A DNA stretch of 8,983 nucleotides from Oligoflexia bacterium (lineage in GTDB: Bacteria > Bdellovibrionota > UBA1018): contig CAINWE010000036.1 of NCBI GenBank assembly GCA_903854365.1, positions 1-8,983 on the forward strand. Direction: 5' to 3'. Below the pieces are notes generated by a model. That model saw only the letters and a program-made list of their open reading frames with translations. It did no database searches and was not told the origin of the DNA. The translations under genes and the position numbers were made by a program. This document shows positions 1 through 7,083 of this stretch, one piece after another; position 1 is the first letter of the stretch, and the number at the start of each line of letters is the position of its first letter.

Positions 1-12
1 AGCCCCCAAATT

Positions 13-41
13 CTTGTACTTATATTAAACATTTGTGTCAA
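13..41 (-). promoter_or_regulatory. Possible divergent promoter facing out of the window
   Basis: On the - strand a perfect TTGACA (36-41) is followed 17 bases later by TACAAG (13-18), which matches four of six -10 positions. This could drive a divergent gene to the left of the window, as is common beside TetR-type regulators. No coding sequence for such a gene is visible here, so the call is weak and chance is a serious alternative in this AT-rich stretch. Confidence 0.22.
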
Positions 42-78
42 GCAGCTCAAACTAAATCACAACAAAACATTTCGACCT

Positions 79-100
79 AAATCAAATAATCATTTGATTT
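79..100. promoter_or_regulatory. Perfect 9-bp inverted repeat, likely TetR operator 1
   Basis: The arm AAATCAAAT (79-87) is followed by a 4-base spacer and its exact reverse complement at 92-100. The repeat lies just upstream of the -35 box of the operon promoter. TetR-family dimers bind palindromes of about this size, usually at their own promoters, so the first gene of the operon is the natural candidate binder. That assignment is an inference. The core TCAAA-N6-TTTGA recurs 21 bp downstream. Confidence 0.6.
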
Positions 101-102
101 TT

Positions 103-118
103 TCAAATCTCAGTTTGA
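103..118. promoter_or_regulatory. Second TCAAA-N6-TTTGA palindrome, likely operator 2
   Basis: TCAAA (103-107) and TTTGA (114-118) are separated by six bases, the same spacing as the core of the upstream repeat (82-86 and 93-97). The second arm overlaps the -35 box, so occupancy would block RNA polymerase. The two palindrome centres are 21 bp apart, two helical turns. A shorter alternative palindrome, TTGAC-A-GTCAA (115-125), also covers the -35 box. Confidence 0.5.
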
Positions 119-143
119 CAGTCAACAACGGTCAGCTTATAAA
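115..143 (+). promoter_or_regulatory. Sigma70-type promoter of the efflux operon
   Basis: A perfect -35 box TTGACA (115-120) is followed after exactly 17 bases by TATAAA (138-143), which matches five of six -10 positions. Transcription should start around the purine at 149-151, directly at the first ATG of the TetR-family gene. The promoter is thus strong by sequence, overlaps the operator-like repeats, and would give a transcript with almost no 5' leader. Confidence 0.68.
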
Positions 144-150
144 TAAATGA

Positions 151-888
151 ATGCGTGGATTTACTAGAGTGCCCATCAGCCGATCGAATAAAACTCTCTC
201 AAAACTCAGAACGACAGAGACCCCAACCGCCGCAGCGCAGCACCCCACCGGTGATGACTCGCAGACCCGGTTGATGATCGCAGCCAAATGCCTTTTCGCT
301 GAAAAAGGTTTTAACGGAACTACCGTGAAGGAATTGGCGGACGCAGCTCACGTGAACATTAGTCTGATCAGCTATCACTTTGGTGGAAAAGAAGGCCTCT
401 TCCGGGCCTGTCTCGAGCAAATCGGGAGAGCGCGCCTCGCCCAAATGCAGAACATCCTACAACCCGTCTCCTCTCACACAGAGCTCAACCTCCGTTTGCA
501 GCTTTTCTTTGAAGAATTTTTCAGGCTCCACCTTGCGGAGCCTGAGGTCTCGAGAATCATTAATCGCGAATGTGAAGCGGGATTTCCTATGGTTTTCGAT
601 ATTTTCAAAGAAACCTTTTTTAAATCCTTTGAGACCCTAGTTGAATTCATCAAAATCAGCCAAGAACGAGGATTCCTAAAAAAAAGCTTAGACCCACTCA
701 TTTCCTCCACAGCAATGATGGGTGGAGCATTTGACCTCGTGCGCAAGGACCCCCTCAATGCACGATTTTATGGCAAAACGCTCCAGGACCCGCACTATTT
801 AAAGGAAGTTGTCTCCCATCTTTTATCGATCTATCTCGAGGGCATGAGTCCTCGAACCATCCCATCCAACGAGAGGACGTCACAATGA
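151..888 (+). CDS. TetR/AcrR-family transcriptional regulator
   Basis: This is probably a ligand-responsive repressor of the efflux operon it heads. The TetR_N DNA-binding domain spans about residues 36-85. It has the usual helix 1 (AAKCLFAEKGF), the helix-turn-helix at about 58-77 (TVKELADAAHV, then NISLISYHF) and the family signature YHFGGKEGLF (75-84). The rest is a helical ligand and dimer domain with a conserved-looking INRECE segment; its ligand cannot be read from sequence. The 245-residue product has about 33 extra polar residues before the domain. The start is uncertain: ATG 151 lies at the predicted transcript 5' end without a Shine-Dalgarno site, and GTG 169 (residue 7) is an in-frame alternative. 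Met42 would remove part of helix 1, so the start must lie upstream of it. The stop overlaps the TolC-family start by four bases. Family assignment is firm; the regulated target is inferred from position. Confidence 0.93.
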   Translation: MRGFTRVPISRSNKTLSKLRTTETPTAAAQHPTGDDSQTRLMIAAKCLFAEKGFNGTTVKELADAAHVNISLISYHFGGKEGLFRACLEQIGRARLAQMQNILQPVSSHTELNLRLQLFFEEFFRLHLAEPEVSRIINRECEAGFPMVFDIFKETFFKSFETLVEFIKISQERGFLKKSLDPLISSTAMMGGAFDLVRKDPLNARFYGKTLQDPHYLKEVVSHLLSIYLEGMSPRTIPSNERTSQ

Positions 889-2396
889 GCAGAACCGCAG
901 GCCCTATTTCACCTCGATTAGTCACTCAGGTACTGATTGGTAGCCTCTCCCTAGTTTGCCTCAGCGCCACCCAAGGTAAAGCTACGACCGACTTGGGTCT
1001 CAAAGACTTTCTTAATCAAGTGAATCAGGACAATACGGGAGTCAAAAGCTCCTCTCTCTCATCCAAAGCAAACGAACTTAAAGCGAATGAAGCCCATCTA
1101 GTGACTTCACCCTCGCTTTATGCGAACGTAGAAACCAAGAGAGACACTAAAATCACTCCGTTTTCGTTCCTGCAATATGATGCTCTCACGACTCAAGTGG
1201 CGTCTCTCGGAGTGATGCAAACTTTTGATTTGGGGATGCAAGCCAAGCTCCATTACGAGTTGCTCACTGTACAATACATCAATCCACAAACCTCTCAACT
1301 GGGCCCTGGGTTTGGCGCCATTTTCAGCAACCCCTATCACGTTGCCAGTCCCGTTCTGGAAATCACACAAAGCCTTTGGAATAATGGATTTGGCCGCACC
1401 ACTCGAGCCTCCCAAGAGGCAATCGAGGCCCGCAACCTCTCTGCCAGTCATCAATACCAATTCGCAACCCAAAGTGCGCTCGTTCAAGCAGAGCTAGCCT
1501 ATTGGCGACTCGCAGCAGCGAGACAAGTCATCGAAGTCCAAAATCAAGCGATCGACCGAGCTCGAAAAATTTACGAATGGAATCAAAATCGGGTCAAGCT
1601 ACACCTCGGCGACGAAGCCGACACCCTTCAAGCGGAAGCTCTTCTACAAAGCCGTGGACTAGACGTACTATCCGCTCAAAACGAGGAACGCGCGGCTGCA
1701 AGGGCTTTCAATTTGGCTAGAAACCAAGATTCAGACAGCGTCGGCGAAAAACTGCATCGACTAGAGATGGATGAACTCGACTCCGTAGAAGTACCTAAAA
1801 GAAGCGAATTCCGAGAAGATCTTCGAGCCGCTCGAGAAAGTGTAAGAGCCACTGAAGCCGACTCAATTATCCAAACCGAGAAGAACAAACCGACCTTAGA
1901 AGCTTATGGCTCAGTATCTCTCAACGGACAGCCTCAAAACCCCTTGACGAGCCCTTATAATGGTTCTGTATCACTCAGCCAAACTCTCGCTTTATCATTC
2001 GCTCCCAATCGCCCCAGCTACAATGTAGGAGTCCGATTCTCTATGCCTCTGGCCTTTGAAACAGTGAGCCAATCCCAAGAGGCATGGAGACAGGAGAAAA
2101 TGGCGGCTGAACTGAACTACGAACGCAAACTCCTCGAGCAAGAGGACACTTGGAAAGACTCGGTTCAAAAACTGACTGAATCCCGGCAACACCTAAGACT
2201 TTCACAAGAATTAGAAATTACTCAAAAAAAGAAATTAGAAACAGAAAAAGAGAGACTTAAGCGAGGCAGAACTACTACGTATCAGGTATTATTATTCGAA
2301 CAAGATTACCTGTTTTCACAACTGGGTCGAATCAAAGATCAAATTGCGTTATTAAATATTCTAGCCCAAATGAAACTTTTTGGAGAATCCCGATGA
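885..2396 (+). CDS. TolC-family outer-membrane efflux channel
   Basis: This 503-residue protein is predicted to form the outer-membrane and periplasmic exit duct of a tripartite efflux pump. An N-terminal export signal (hydrophobic stretch about residues 12-30, possible cleavage after GKA near residue 33) precedes two OEP-type halves, about 35-300 and 310-500. Long polar helices rich in Gln, Glu, Arg and Ala alternate with strand-like segments such as SYNVGVRFSMPLAF, as expected for the TolC fold. Cys25 is not in a proper lipobox (Val precedes it), so a lipoprotein is unlikely. The start is well supported: GAGAGGA (871-877) lies seven bases upstream, and the ATGA overlap with the regulator gene implies coupled translation. 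The stop overlaps the RND pump start in the same way, so the two should be made together. Sequence similarity in this family is loose, but length, signal and context agree. Confidence 0.9.
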   Translation: MSRTAGPISPRLVTQVLIGSLSLVCLSATQGKATTDLGLKDFLNQVNQDNTGVKSSSLSSKANELKANEAHLVTSPSLYANVETKRDTKITPFSFLQYDALTTQVASLGVMQTFDLGMQAKLHYELLTVQYINPQTSQLGPGFGAIFSNPYHVASPVLEITQSLWNNGFGRTTRASQEAIEARNLSASHQYQFATQSALVQAELAYWRLAAARQVIEVQNQAIDRARKIYEWNQNRVKLHLGDEADTLQAEALLQSRGLDVLSAQNEERAAARAFNLARNQDSDSVGEKLHRLEMDELDSVEVPKRSEFREDLRAARESVRATEADSIIQTEKNKPTLEAYGSVSLNGQPQNPLTSPYNGSVSLSQTLALSFAPNRPSYNVGVRFSMPLAFETVSQSQEAWRQEKMAAELNYERKLLEQEDTWKDSVQKLTESRQHLRLSQELEITQKKKLETEKERLKRGRTTTYQVLLFEQDYLFSQLGRIKDQIALLNILAQMKLFGESR

Positions 2397-5300
2397 GCTT
2401 AGCTGACGTATCGATTAAGAGACCTACGTTTATCACTTGTATCGTCCTTCTGATGCTCGCCGTTGGCTGGCTCGCGATGAAAGGCATGGGAGTAGACCTC
2501 TTTCCTGACGTCACATTCCCCATCATCACGGTCACAACTCCGTATCCGGGCGCTGGCCCATCTGAGATCGAGACTCTCGTGAGCAAGCCACTCGAGGACG
2601 AAATCACAACCCTCTCCGGAATCAAGCGACTCTCCTCGATTAATGCCGAGGGCTTCAGTCGCCTCATCGCTGAATTCTCATTAGAAACTGATATTAAGTT
2701 CGCTGAACAACAAATTCGGGATCGAGTCGGAGCTACCAAGGGTAAACTTCCCTTGGAAGTCAAAGAGTCGATTATCCGGAGAATCGACCCCGCGGACCAA
2801 CCTGTCGTCATCCTTTCGATCAGCGCGAACCTTCCCGAAAGTAAACTCTACGATATCGCGGATCAAGTTATCCGACCAAAGCTCGAACAGATTAACCAAG
2901 TCGGTCTCGTCGATATTCTCGGCGGGAGGAAACGAGAAATTCAGGTCAGTCTCGACCGATCTAAGTTGAAAGCCCGCGAACTTTCCGTCGCGCAGGTGGC
3001 CAACCGACTCACTGCTGCAGGAGAAAATATCCCCAGCGGTAAGGTCGACGAAGGCAAGCAAGCTACGGTATTTAGAACTTTGGGAGAGTTCCGCTCACTC
3101 ACAGATATCAAAAATACAATTGTGAACTTTTTCGGGAACGACGTTCCTACGACGATCGGCGAGCTCGGGACGGTAGTTGACACCGTAGAAGACGAAAAGT
3201 CGAGAGCGTACGTCAATGGGAAAAAATCACTCTTTCTTTACGTCTATCGCCAAAGCGGTTCGAACACGATTGCCGTGGTCGATAGCGTCCTCAAACGCAT
3301 GAACACTATGAACTCAGAACTGCAACGGGTAGCCGGCACGCCCACCCTGCAAGTCGTCCGAGACGGGAGTACCTGGATTCGAGCTAACGTGGATGACGTA
3401 AAAGAATCGATCCTCATCGGGGTCGTTTTAGCAGTGATTGTCGTCTTCTTTTTTCTCGGCAACGGTCGCTCAACAATCATTACAGGTCTTGCGCTCCCGA
3501 ACTCCCTGATTGGAGCTTTTATCCTCATGGCAGCCGCAGGCTTTACAATTAACATCATGACGCTGCTTGCATTAAGCCTCTCAGTTGGCTTGCTGATCGA
3601 TGATGCGATCGTGGTGCGCGAAAACATTTTTCGCCACATTGAAATGGGCGAACCACCACTGAAGGCGGCCCGAAACGGCACTCTCGAAGTTCAACTCGCC
3701 GTGATTGCAACGACTTTTACCGTAATTGCTGTCTTCGGTCCGGTCGCGTTCCTCAAAGGGGTTGTCGGTCAATTCTTTAAACAGTTTGGACTCACGATCT
3801 GTTTTGCCATGGCGATCAGCCTTTTTGATGCCCTGACGATTGCTCCTATGTTGTCTGCCTATTTTGCATCGAACCCACATGAGAGGGAATCAACCGGCAT
3901 CTGGAGCATGACGGTCGGCCGCTTACTCAAAGGTTTCGATCGATTTCAGACGGGCCTCGAGAATAGCTACGAACGGCTTTTAAAATTCACTCTGAGACGA
4001 CCACTCACGGTTTTGGGAATGAGTTTGATCGTCTTTGCCGGAAGCTGCTCAGCCGTTCGCTATGTGCCAAAAACCTTCCTCCCCCCTCAAGACGCGGGAG
4101 AATTCATGGTCGGTTTAGATCTCCCTCCTGGAACCAATTTGGACGCTATGGGGGAAATCGCGAGTCAAGTTGACCAAGTCATCCGGGCCAATCCAGAGGT
4201 CGAGGTTTCTGCGTTGACCGTGGGCGACCAAGATGGTCGCTCCGAGGTAGCGAGCTTTTATGTTCGCCTGGTGAACTCCAAGAAGCGAACGATGAATACG
4301 ATTGTCTTCAAAGAGCACCTCAGACAGCAACTAAAAGTTTTTGCTAAGGCAAATCCACAAGTCAAAGATTACGACGCAGTTGCAGGTGGACAGCGACCTT
4401 TCACACTGAACATCGTCGGATTTGATCAAAAGGAATTGGAAAGTATCTCTCAGCAGGTCTTTCAATATTTAAAGAAGCACCCCGGTCTCAAAGACGTGGA
4501 CACCAACTCTCGCGCTGGCAAACCAGAATTCCAAGTCGACCTTGAGCCCGGCCGAGCCAAGCTGCTCGGGGTCTCCTCAAAGGCTGTTGGCCAAGAACTC
4601 CGAGGACAGGTCGAAGGAATCACGGCAGCGAAGTACCGCGAACTTGGGCAAGAATATGACATTCGAGTGCGACTCCAGCCTGACCAAAGGAACCTGAAAG
4701 ACGCCTGGAATTCGATCTATGTCCCTAACATCAATAATAACCTGATTCGACTCTCGGACGTGGCTGCCCCGCGAGGTACAACCGGCCCAGCGACGATTAA
4801 CCGCCAAGATCGAGCAAGATACATCTCAATTCTTGCCGACATAGCCCCCGGCGCCGGAATCGGGGACGTCATGAAGGATGCTTCAAGATTCATCGACGAA
4901 GTCGTCAAGCTGCCAGCAGGAATGAAATACGTCTTCGTCGGGCAAGCTGAAAACTTTCAAGAACTGAGCTCGAGCGTAGTCACAGCGATGGGCCTTGGCA
5001 TCTTGTTTATCTTTCTGGTGCTGGCAAGCCTGTACGAGTCTTTTGTCACACCTCTCACCATTATGCTCGCTCTCCCTCTGGCGATTTGCGGGTCTTTGCT
5101 TGCTCTCTTCCTCACGCATGAATCGTTGAATATTTTTTCCATGATCGGAATTATCATGCTCTTAGGGGTAGCGACCAAAAACTCAATCCTGCTGGTGGAC
5201 TATGCGAATCAGCTCATTGCCCAAGGTAAGGATCGAGCAACGGCAGTCACAATTGCCGGCAAAACACGCTTACGCCCCATCTTAATGACTACCATGGCCC

Positions 5301-5539
5301 TGATTGCGGGCACCCTGCCCGTAGCTATGGGACTCAATGAAGCGTCGAAACAAAGAACTAGTATGGGAATAGCAATTATTGGGGGCTTGATCAGCTCTAC
5401 GCTGCTCACCCTGGTCGTCGTACCAGCAGCTTTTTCGTATATTGATCGGTTTCGAATTTGGAGTAAGAAAACTTTGAGTTCACTTCTCAATGTAGCTCAA
5501 GCAGAACCAACCGACCACTCGAGCCTCACCCAAGAGTAA
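2393..5539 (+). CDS. RND efflux transporter permease, HAE1 type (AcrB-like)
   Basis: A 1048-residue inner-membrane proton/drug antiporter, the normal length for the AcrB/MexB group. TM1 (about 13-32) follows the typical start (IKRPTF), then the porter-domain motif LFPDVTFP with PYPGAGPSEIE. TM2 begins near 339, TM7 near 539 and TM8 near 862, giving two six-TM halves separated by two large periplasmic loops. The proton-relay residues are present: Asp403-Asp404 in TM4 (GLLIDDAIVVREN), Lys929 in TM10 (GVATKNSILLVDYA) and Arg961 in RLRPILMTT. These correspond to AcrB D407/D408, K940 and R971. The DD pair and length support drug, lipid or solvent efflux rather than the heavy-metal subclass, but the substrate is unknown. 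GGAGA (2382-2386) lies six bases before the start, which overlaps the TolC-family stop. No adaptor gene accompanies it, although HAE1 pumps normally need one. Confidence 0.95.
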   Translation: MSLADVSIKRPTFITCIVLLMLAVGWLAMKGMGVDLFPDVTFPIITVTTPYPGAGPSEIETLVSKPLEDEITTLSGIKRLSSINAEGFSRLIAEFSLETDIKFAEQQIRDRVGATKGKLPLEVKESIIRRIDPADQPVVILSISANLPESKLYDIADQVIRPKLEQINQVGLVDILGGRKREIQVSLDRSKLKARELSVAQVANRLTAAGENIPSGKVDEGKQATVFRTLGEFRSLTDIKNTIVNFFGNDVPTTIGELGTVVDTVEDEKSRAYVNGKKSLFLYVYRQSGSNTIAVVDSVLKRMNTMNSELQRVAGTPTLQVVRDGSTWIRANVDDVKESILIGVVLAVIVVFFFLGNGRSTIITGLALPNSLIGAFILMAAAGFTINIMTLLALSLSVGLLIDDAIVVRENIFRHIEMGEPPLKAARNGTLEVQLAVIATTFTVIAVFGPVAFLKGVVGQFFKQFGLTICFAMAISLFDALTIAPMLSAYFASNPHERESTGIWSMTVGRLLKGFDRFQTGLENSYERLLKFTLRRPLTVLGMSLIVFAGSCSAVRYVPKTFLPPQDAGEFMVGLDLPPGTNLDAMGEIASQVDQVIRANPEVEVSALTVGDQDGRSEVASFYVRLVNSKKRTMNTIVFKEHLRQQLKVFAKANPQVKDYDAVAGGQRPFTLNIVGFDQKELESISQQVFQYLKKHPGLKDVDTNSRAGKPEFQVDLEPGRAKLLGVSSKAVGQELRGQVEGITAAKYRELGQEYDIRVRLQPDQRNLKDAWNSIYVPNINNNLIRLSDVAAPRGTTGPATINRQDRARYISILADIAPGAGIGDVMKDASRFIDEVVKLPAGMKYVFVGQAENFQELSSSVVTAMGLGILFIFLVLASLYESFVTPLTIMLALPLAICGSLLALFLTHESLNIFSMIGIIMLLGVATKNSILLVDYANQLIAQGKDRATAVTIAGKTRLRPILMTTMALIAGTLPVAMGLNEASKQRTSMGIAIIGGLISSTLLTLVVVPAAFSYIDRFRIWSKKTLSSLLNVAQAEPTDHSSLTQE

Positions 5540-5543
5540 GGCA

Positions 5544-5579
5544 GTCAGGTCCCCGATCCATCGCGGTCGGGGACCTGAC
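5544..5579. terminator. Strong hairpin shared by convergent genes; probable bidirectional terminator
   Basis: GTCAGGTCCCCGA (5544-5556) pairs perfectly with 5567-5579, and a G-U and a C-G pair can extend the stem to 15 bp around a six-base loop. It starts four bases after the RND gene stop on the + strand and four bases after the nfu stop on the - strand, so it fits exactly between two convergent genes. Neither side has a T-tract in the RNA sense, so it is not a textbook intrinsic terminator. It may end or protect transcripts in another way. Confidence 0.6.
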
Positions 5580-5583
5580 AAAA

Positions 5584-6150
5584 TCAGACTGAAACGACTT
5601 CCATTACTTCAGGAATCGCTTTCTTCAGACGGGTCTCAATACCGACCTTGAGAGTAGCGGTCGAGCTAGGACATCCACTACAAGATCCCTGCAAGAAGAG
5701 ATAAACAATACCATCTTCGAATTTCTCAAAAGTGATATCTCCCCCGTCCATAGCGACAGCAGGTCGGATTTCTTGATCCAAAATATCCCTAATTTTTTGT
5801 TCGATTTCAGAACTACCACCTTTATGAGCCTCTTGCAGACCAGACTCATTGACGACTGGCAGATTTTGCTGCAGATGACTCTCGATGACTGAAGAGGAAC
5901 TCTTATGAACCACATCCCAGTCGCCGTCATCCGACTTGGTCACGGTCACGAAATCCTTACCAATCATCACTCCGCAAATACCAGGAACAGCGAAAAGCTT
6001 TGCAGCCAGAGGTGAACGAGACTCCGCGTCTTCCTGGGTGATAAAATTAGCGGCACCCTTTTCCAGAAGCGATCGATTGACCGAATACTTCAATGTATTT
6101 GGATTAGGGGTGAACTCCAAAGAAACATAAACATCCGATGAAACAGCCAT
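5584..6150 (-). CDS. nfu: Nfu-type iron-sulfur cluster carrier/scaffold protein
   Basis: This protein probably holds a [4Fe-4S] cluster and delivers it to target enzymes in the cytoplasm. From the start chosen here it has 188 residues in two domains. The N-terminal Nfu_N domain (about 5-90) carries the typical FTPNPNTLKY and the later FAVPGICGVMIGKDFVTVTK. The C-terminal NifU-like domain (about 115-188) has IRPAVAMDGGDI and the cluster-binding CSGCPSS, with cysteines 157 and 160. A Ser- and Gln-rich linker joins them. The frame is open nine codons further to 6177, but GAGGA lies seven bases upstream of ATG 6150, and the family N-terminus also starts here. The two-domain form resembles mitochondrial Nfu1 and many bacterial Nfu proteins, not E. 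coli NfuA, whose N-terminal domain is A-type. It is convergent with the pump operon and divergent from the next gene, so it is probably transcribed alone. Confidence 0.93.
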   Translation of the reverse strand: MAVSSDVYVSLEFTPNPNTLKYSVNRSLLEKGAANFITQEDAESRSPLAAKLFAVPGICGVMIGKDFVTVTKSDDGDWDVVHKSSSSVIESHLQQNLPVVNESGLQEAHKGGSSEIEQKIRDILDQEIRPAVAMDGGDITFEKFEDGIVYLFLQGSCSGCPSSTATLKVGIETRLKKAIPEVMEVVSV

Positions 6151-6157
6151 TTGAAAA

Positions 6158-6162
6158 TCCTC
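6158..6162 (-). promoter_or_regulatory. Ribosome binding site that fixes the nfu start
   Basis: On the - strand GAGGA is followed by seven bases and then ATG at 6150-6148. This favours the 188-residue form over the frame's upstream ATG at 6177. Confidence 0.75.
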
Positions 6163-6227
6163 AAATTCAATAAGCATCGAGTGAAATTCGAACGCTTATC
6201 TATTTTTTTTATTTAAAAAATCCTCTT

Positions 6228-6245
6228 TTCTATTAGACAATAGAA
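6228..6245. promoter_or_regulatory. 7-bp inverted repeat in the nfu divergent intergenic region
   Basis: TTCTATT (6228-6234) is followed by AGAC and the exact reverse complement AATAGAA (6239-6245). It sits between the divergent starts of nfu and the secreted-protein gene, where a regulator could act on both. I do not recognise it as a known operator, and no regulator gene is adjacent. The flanking DNA is AT-rich, with a T8 run at 6203-6210, so chance is possible. No convincing -35/-10 pair is visible on either strand here. Confidence 0.35.
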
Positions 6246-6268
6246 TCAAGGGGACCATCTTTTAACTT

Positions 6269-6985
6269 ATGATACTCGTACGAATCAAGTCAATTTCTCT
6301 AAATTGCTGTTATTATTTGATTTTTTTATCGATAAGCTACTGTTTAGGTCAAATCACGACGACCTATGAGCAAGTTGCAAAAGCAGATCCCCAAAATCAA
6401 TCACGTGCGTTGAATATCGACCATATTGAAGGGCCTAAAATCTACTTTAAGACGGGTGCCAATAGCCCCCCCCCATCGCCTTTGGACACCCAGCTTTTTG
6501 ACCTCAAGCCTTTGGGCAAACTTCTGCCCCCGGAAGAAGATGCCGCCCCCTACTTTTTAGTAGAAGCAAAGCCCTGCTTAAACTGCTTTTTAGAAAAAGC
6601 ACTTTATGTCTTTGGTGCCCGCGGCGGAAAACCGGCTGCCTATACCTACCCGGGTCGAACGCTTGAACCTAAGTCTAAACAAGTCTTGATGGAATCCCGT
6701 GGATTTTTTGGAAAATGCATTCCGGGACGCGGGGATGTACTCCTCTTTTTTCAACTCGAGAGAGTCGATCGACATAAACAATTACAACCCAGTGTGCTCA
6801 TTGCCGAGGCCACCAAAGAGCACTTAGAAGATACCCTACTCGAACGGCACGGGCCAAGCCTGCGCCAAACCCTGCAGCTGGTCAAAAAGAAGGCCTGCTC
6901 AGAAATTCCTGGGCAAACTCGAACGGCTGACAGCCATTCGATTTACATCCACACCGCCTCGACCTCGAGCCCAACAAAATCCTAG
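6269..6985 (+). CDS. Hypothetical secreted protein with four cysteines
   Basis: I do not recognise this 238-residue protein. Its N-terminus looks like an export signal: Arg5 and Lys7, then a hydrophobic core about 9-27 ending YCLG, with a possible cut after Gly27. Cys25 is preceded by Tyr, so it is a poor lipobox. The predicted mature part has a proline-rich stretch (about 66-88), a CLNC motif (Cys103 and Cys106), Cys150, and Cys210 in a final CSEIPGQTR segment followed by a Ser/Thr-rich tail. Four cysteines in an exported protein suggest two disulfides, or a redox or metal site, but this is inference. The start is the first ATG after an in-frame stop at 6263-6265. AAGGGGA (6248-6254) is rather far away at 14 bases. 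A C9 tract (6466-6474) encodes part of the Pro run. It stands alone on the + strand, divergent from nfu. Confidence 0.72.
   Translation: MILVRIKSISLNCCYYLIFLSISYCLGQITTTYEQVAKADPQNQSRALNIDHIEGPKIYFKTGANSPPPSPLDTQLFDLKPLGKLLPPEEDAAPYFLVEAKPCLNCFLEKALYVFGARGGKPAAYTYPGRTLEPKSKQVLMESRGFFGKCIPGRGDVLLFFQLERVDRHKQLQPSVLIAEATKEHLEDTLLERHGPSLRQTLQLVKKKACSEIPGQTRTADSHSIYIHTASTSSPTKS
6466..6474 (+). repeat. C9 homopolymer tract inside the hypothetical gene
   Basis: Nine consecutive C residues encode part of the NSPPPSP segment near residue 67. The frame is open on both sides at this length. Loss of one C would lead to TAG at 6558-6560, and gain of one C to TGA at 6499-6501, so either change truncates the protein early. 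This is the longest C run I noticed in the window and is a slippage-prone site. Confidence 0.8.
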
Positions 6986-7083
6986 CCGCTGCCATTGCAC
7001 TCTGGCTCCCTCCTTGCACCCGTTAGCCGTGACTCAGGAAACTAGCAAGCATCTCATCAATCCAACTCTGGCACGAGGGCATT

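Noticed and set aside
678..685. A8 run in the TetR-family gene as a frameshift or phase-variation site
   Set aside because: The protein reads as one continuous TetR-family product across it. Slippage would only truncate it, and A-runs of this length are common in Lys codons.
1107..1487. Long open frame antisense to the TolC-family gene, along with similar antisense frames under the RND, nfu and eno genes
   Set aside because: The translations show no recognisable domain and lie entirely within well-supported genes on the other strand. They look like shadow frames.
2224..2231. A-AAA-AAG slippery heptamer in frame within the TolC-family gene, suggesting programmed -1 frameshifting
   Set aside because: The encoded frame continues normally to a complete C-terminus, a -1 shift gives only a short tail before a stop, and I found no stimulatory stem or Shine-Dalgarno arrangement. 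Lys-rich helices produce such runs by chance.
2390..2400. An adaptor gene hidden between the channel and pump genes
   Set aside because: The two genes overlap by four bases and both are full length. Neither carries a fused lipoyl or HlyD-like segment that I can see.
6151..6177. Upstream ATG (6177) as the start of nfu
   Set aside because: The nine extra codons would run across the GAGGA site that is well placed for ATG 6150, and the family N-terminus begins near 6150.
6986..7083. Promoter or small gene in the gap before the PEBP gene
   Set aside because: TTGCAC occurs twice (6995-7000 and 7014-7019), but neither has a convincing -10 box at the right distance, and no short frame with a good ribosome site stands out. 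I see nothing there beyond the GAGGG ribosome site.
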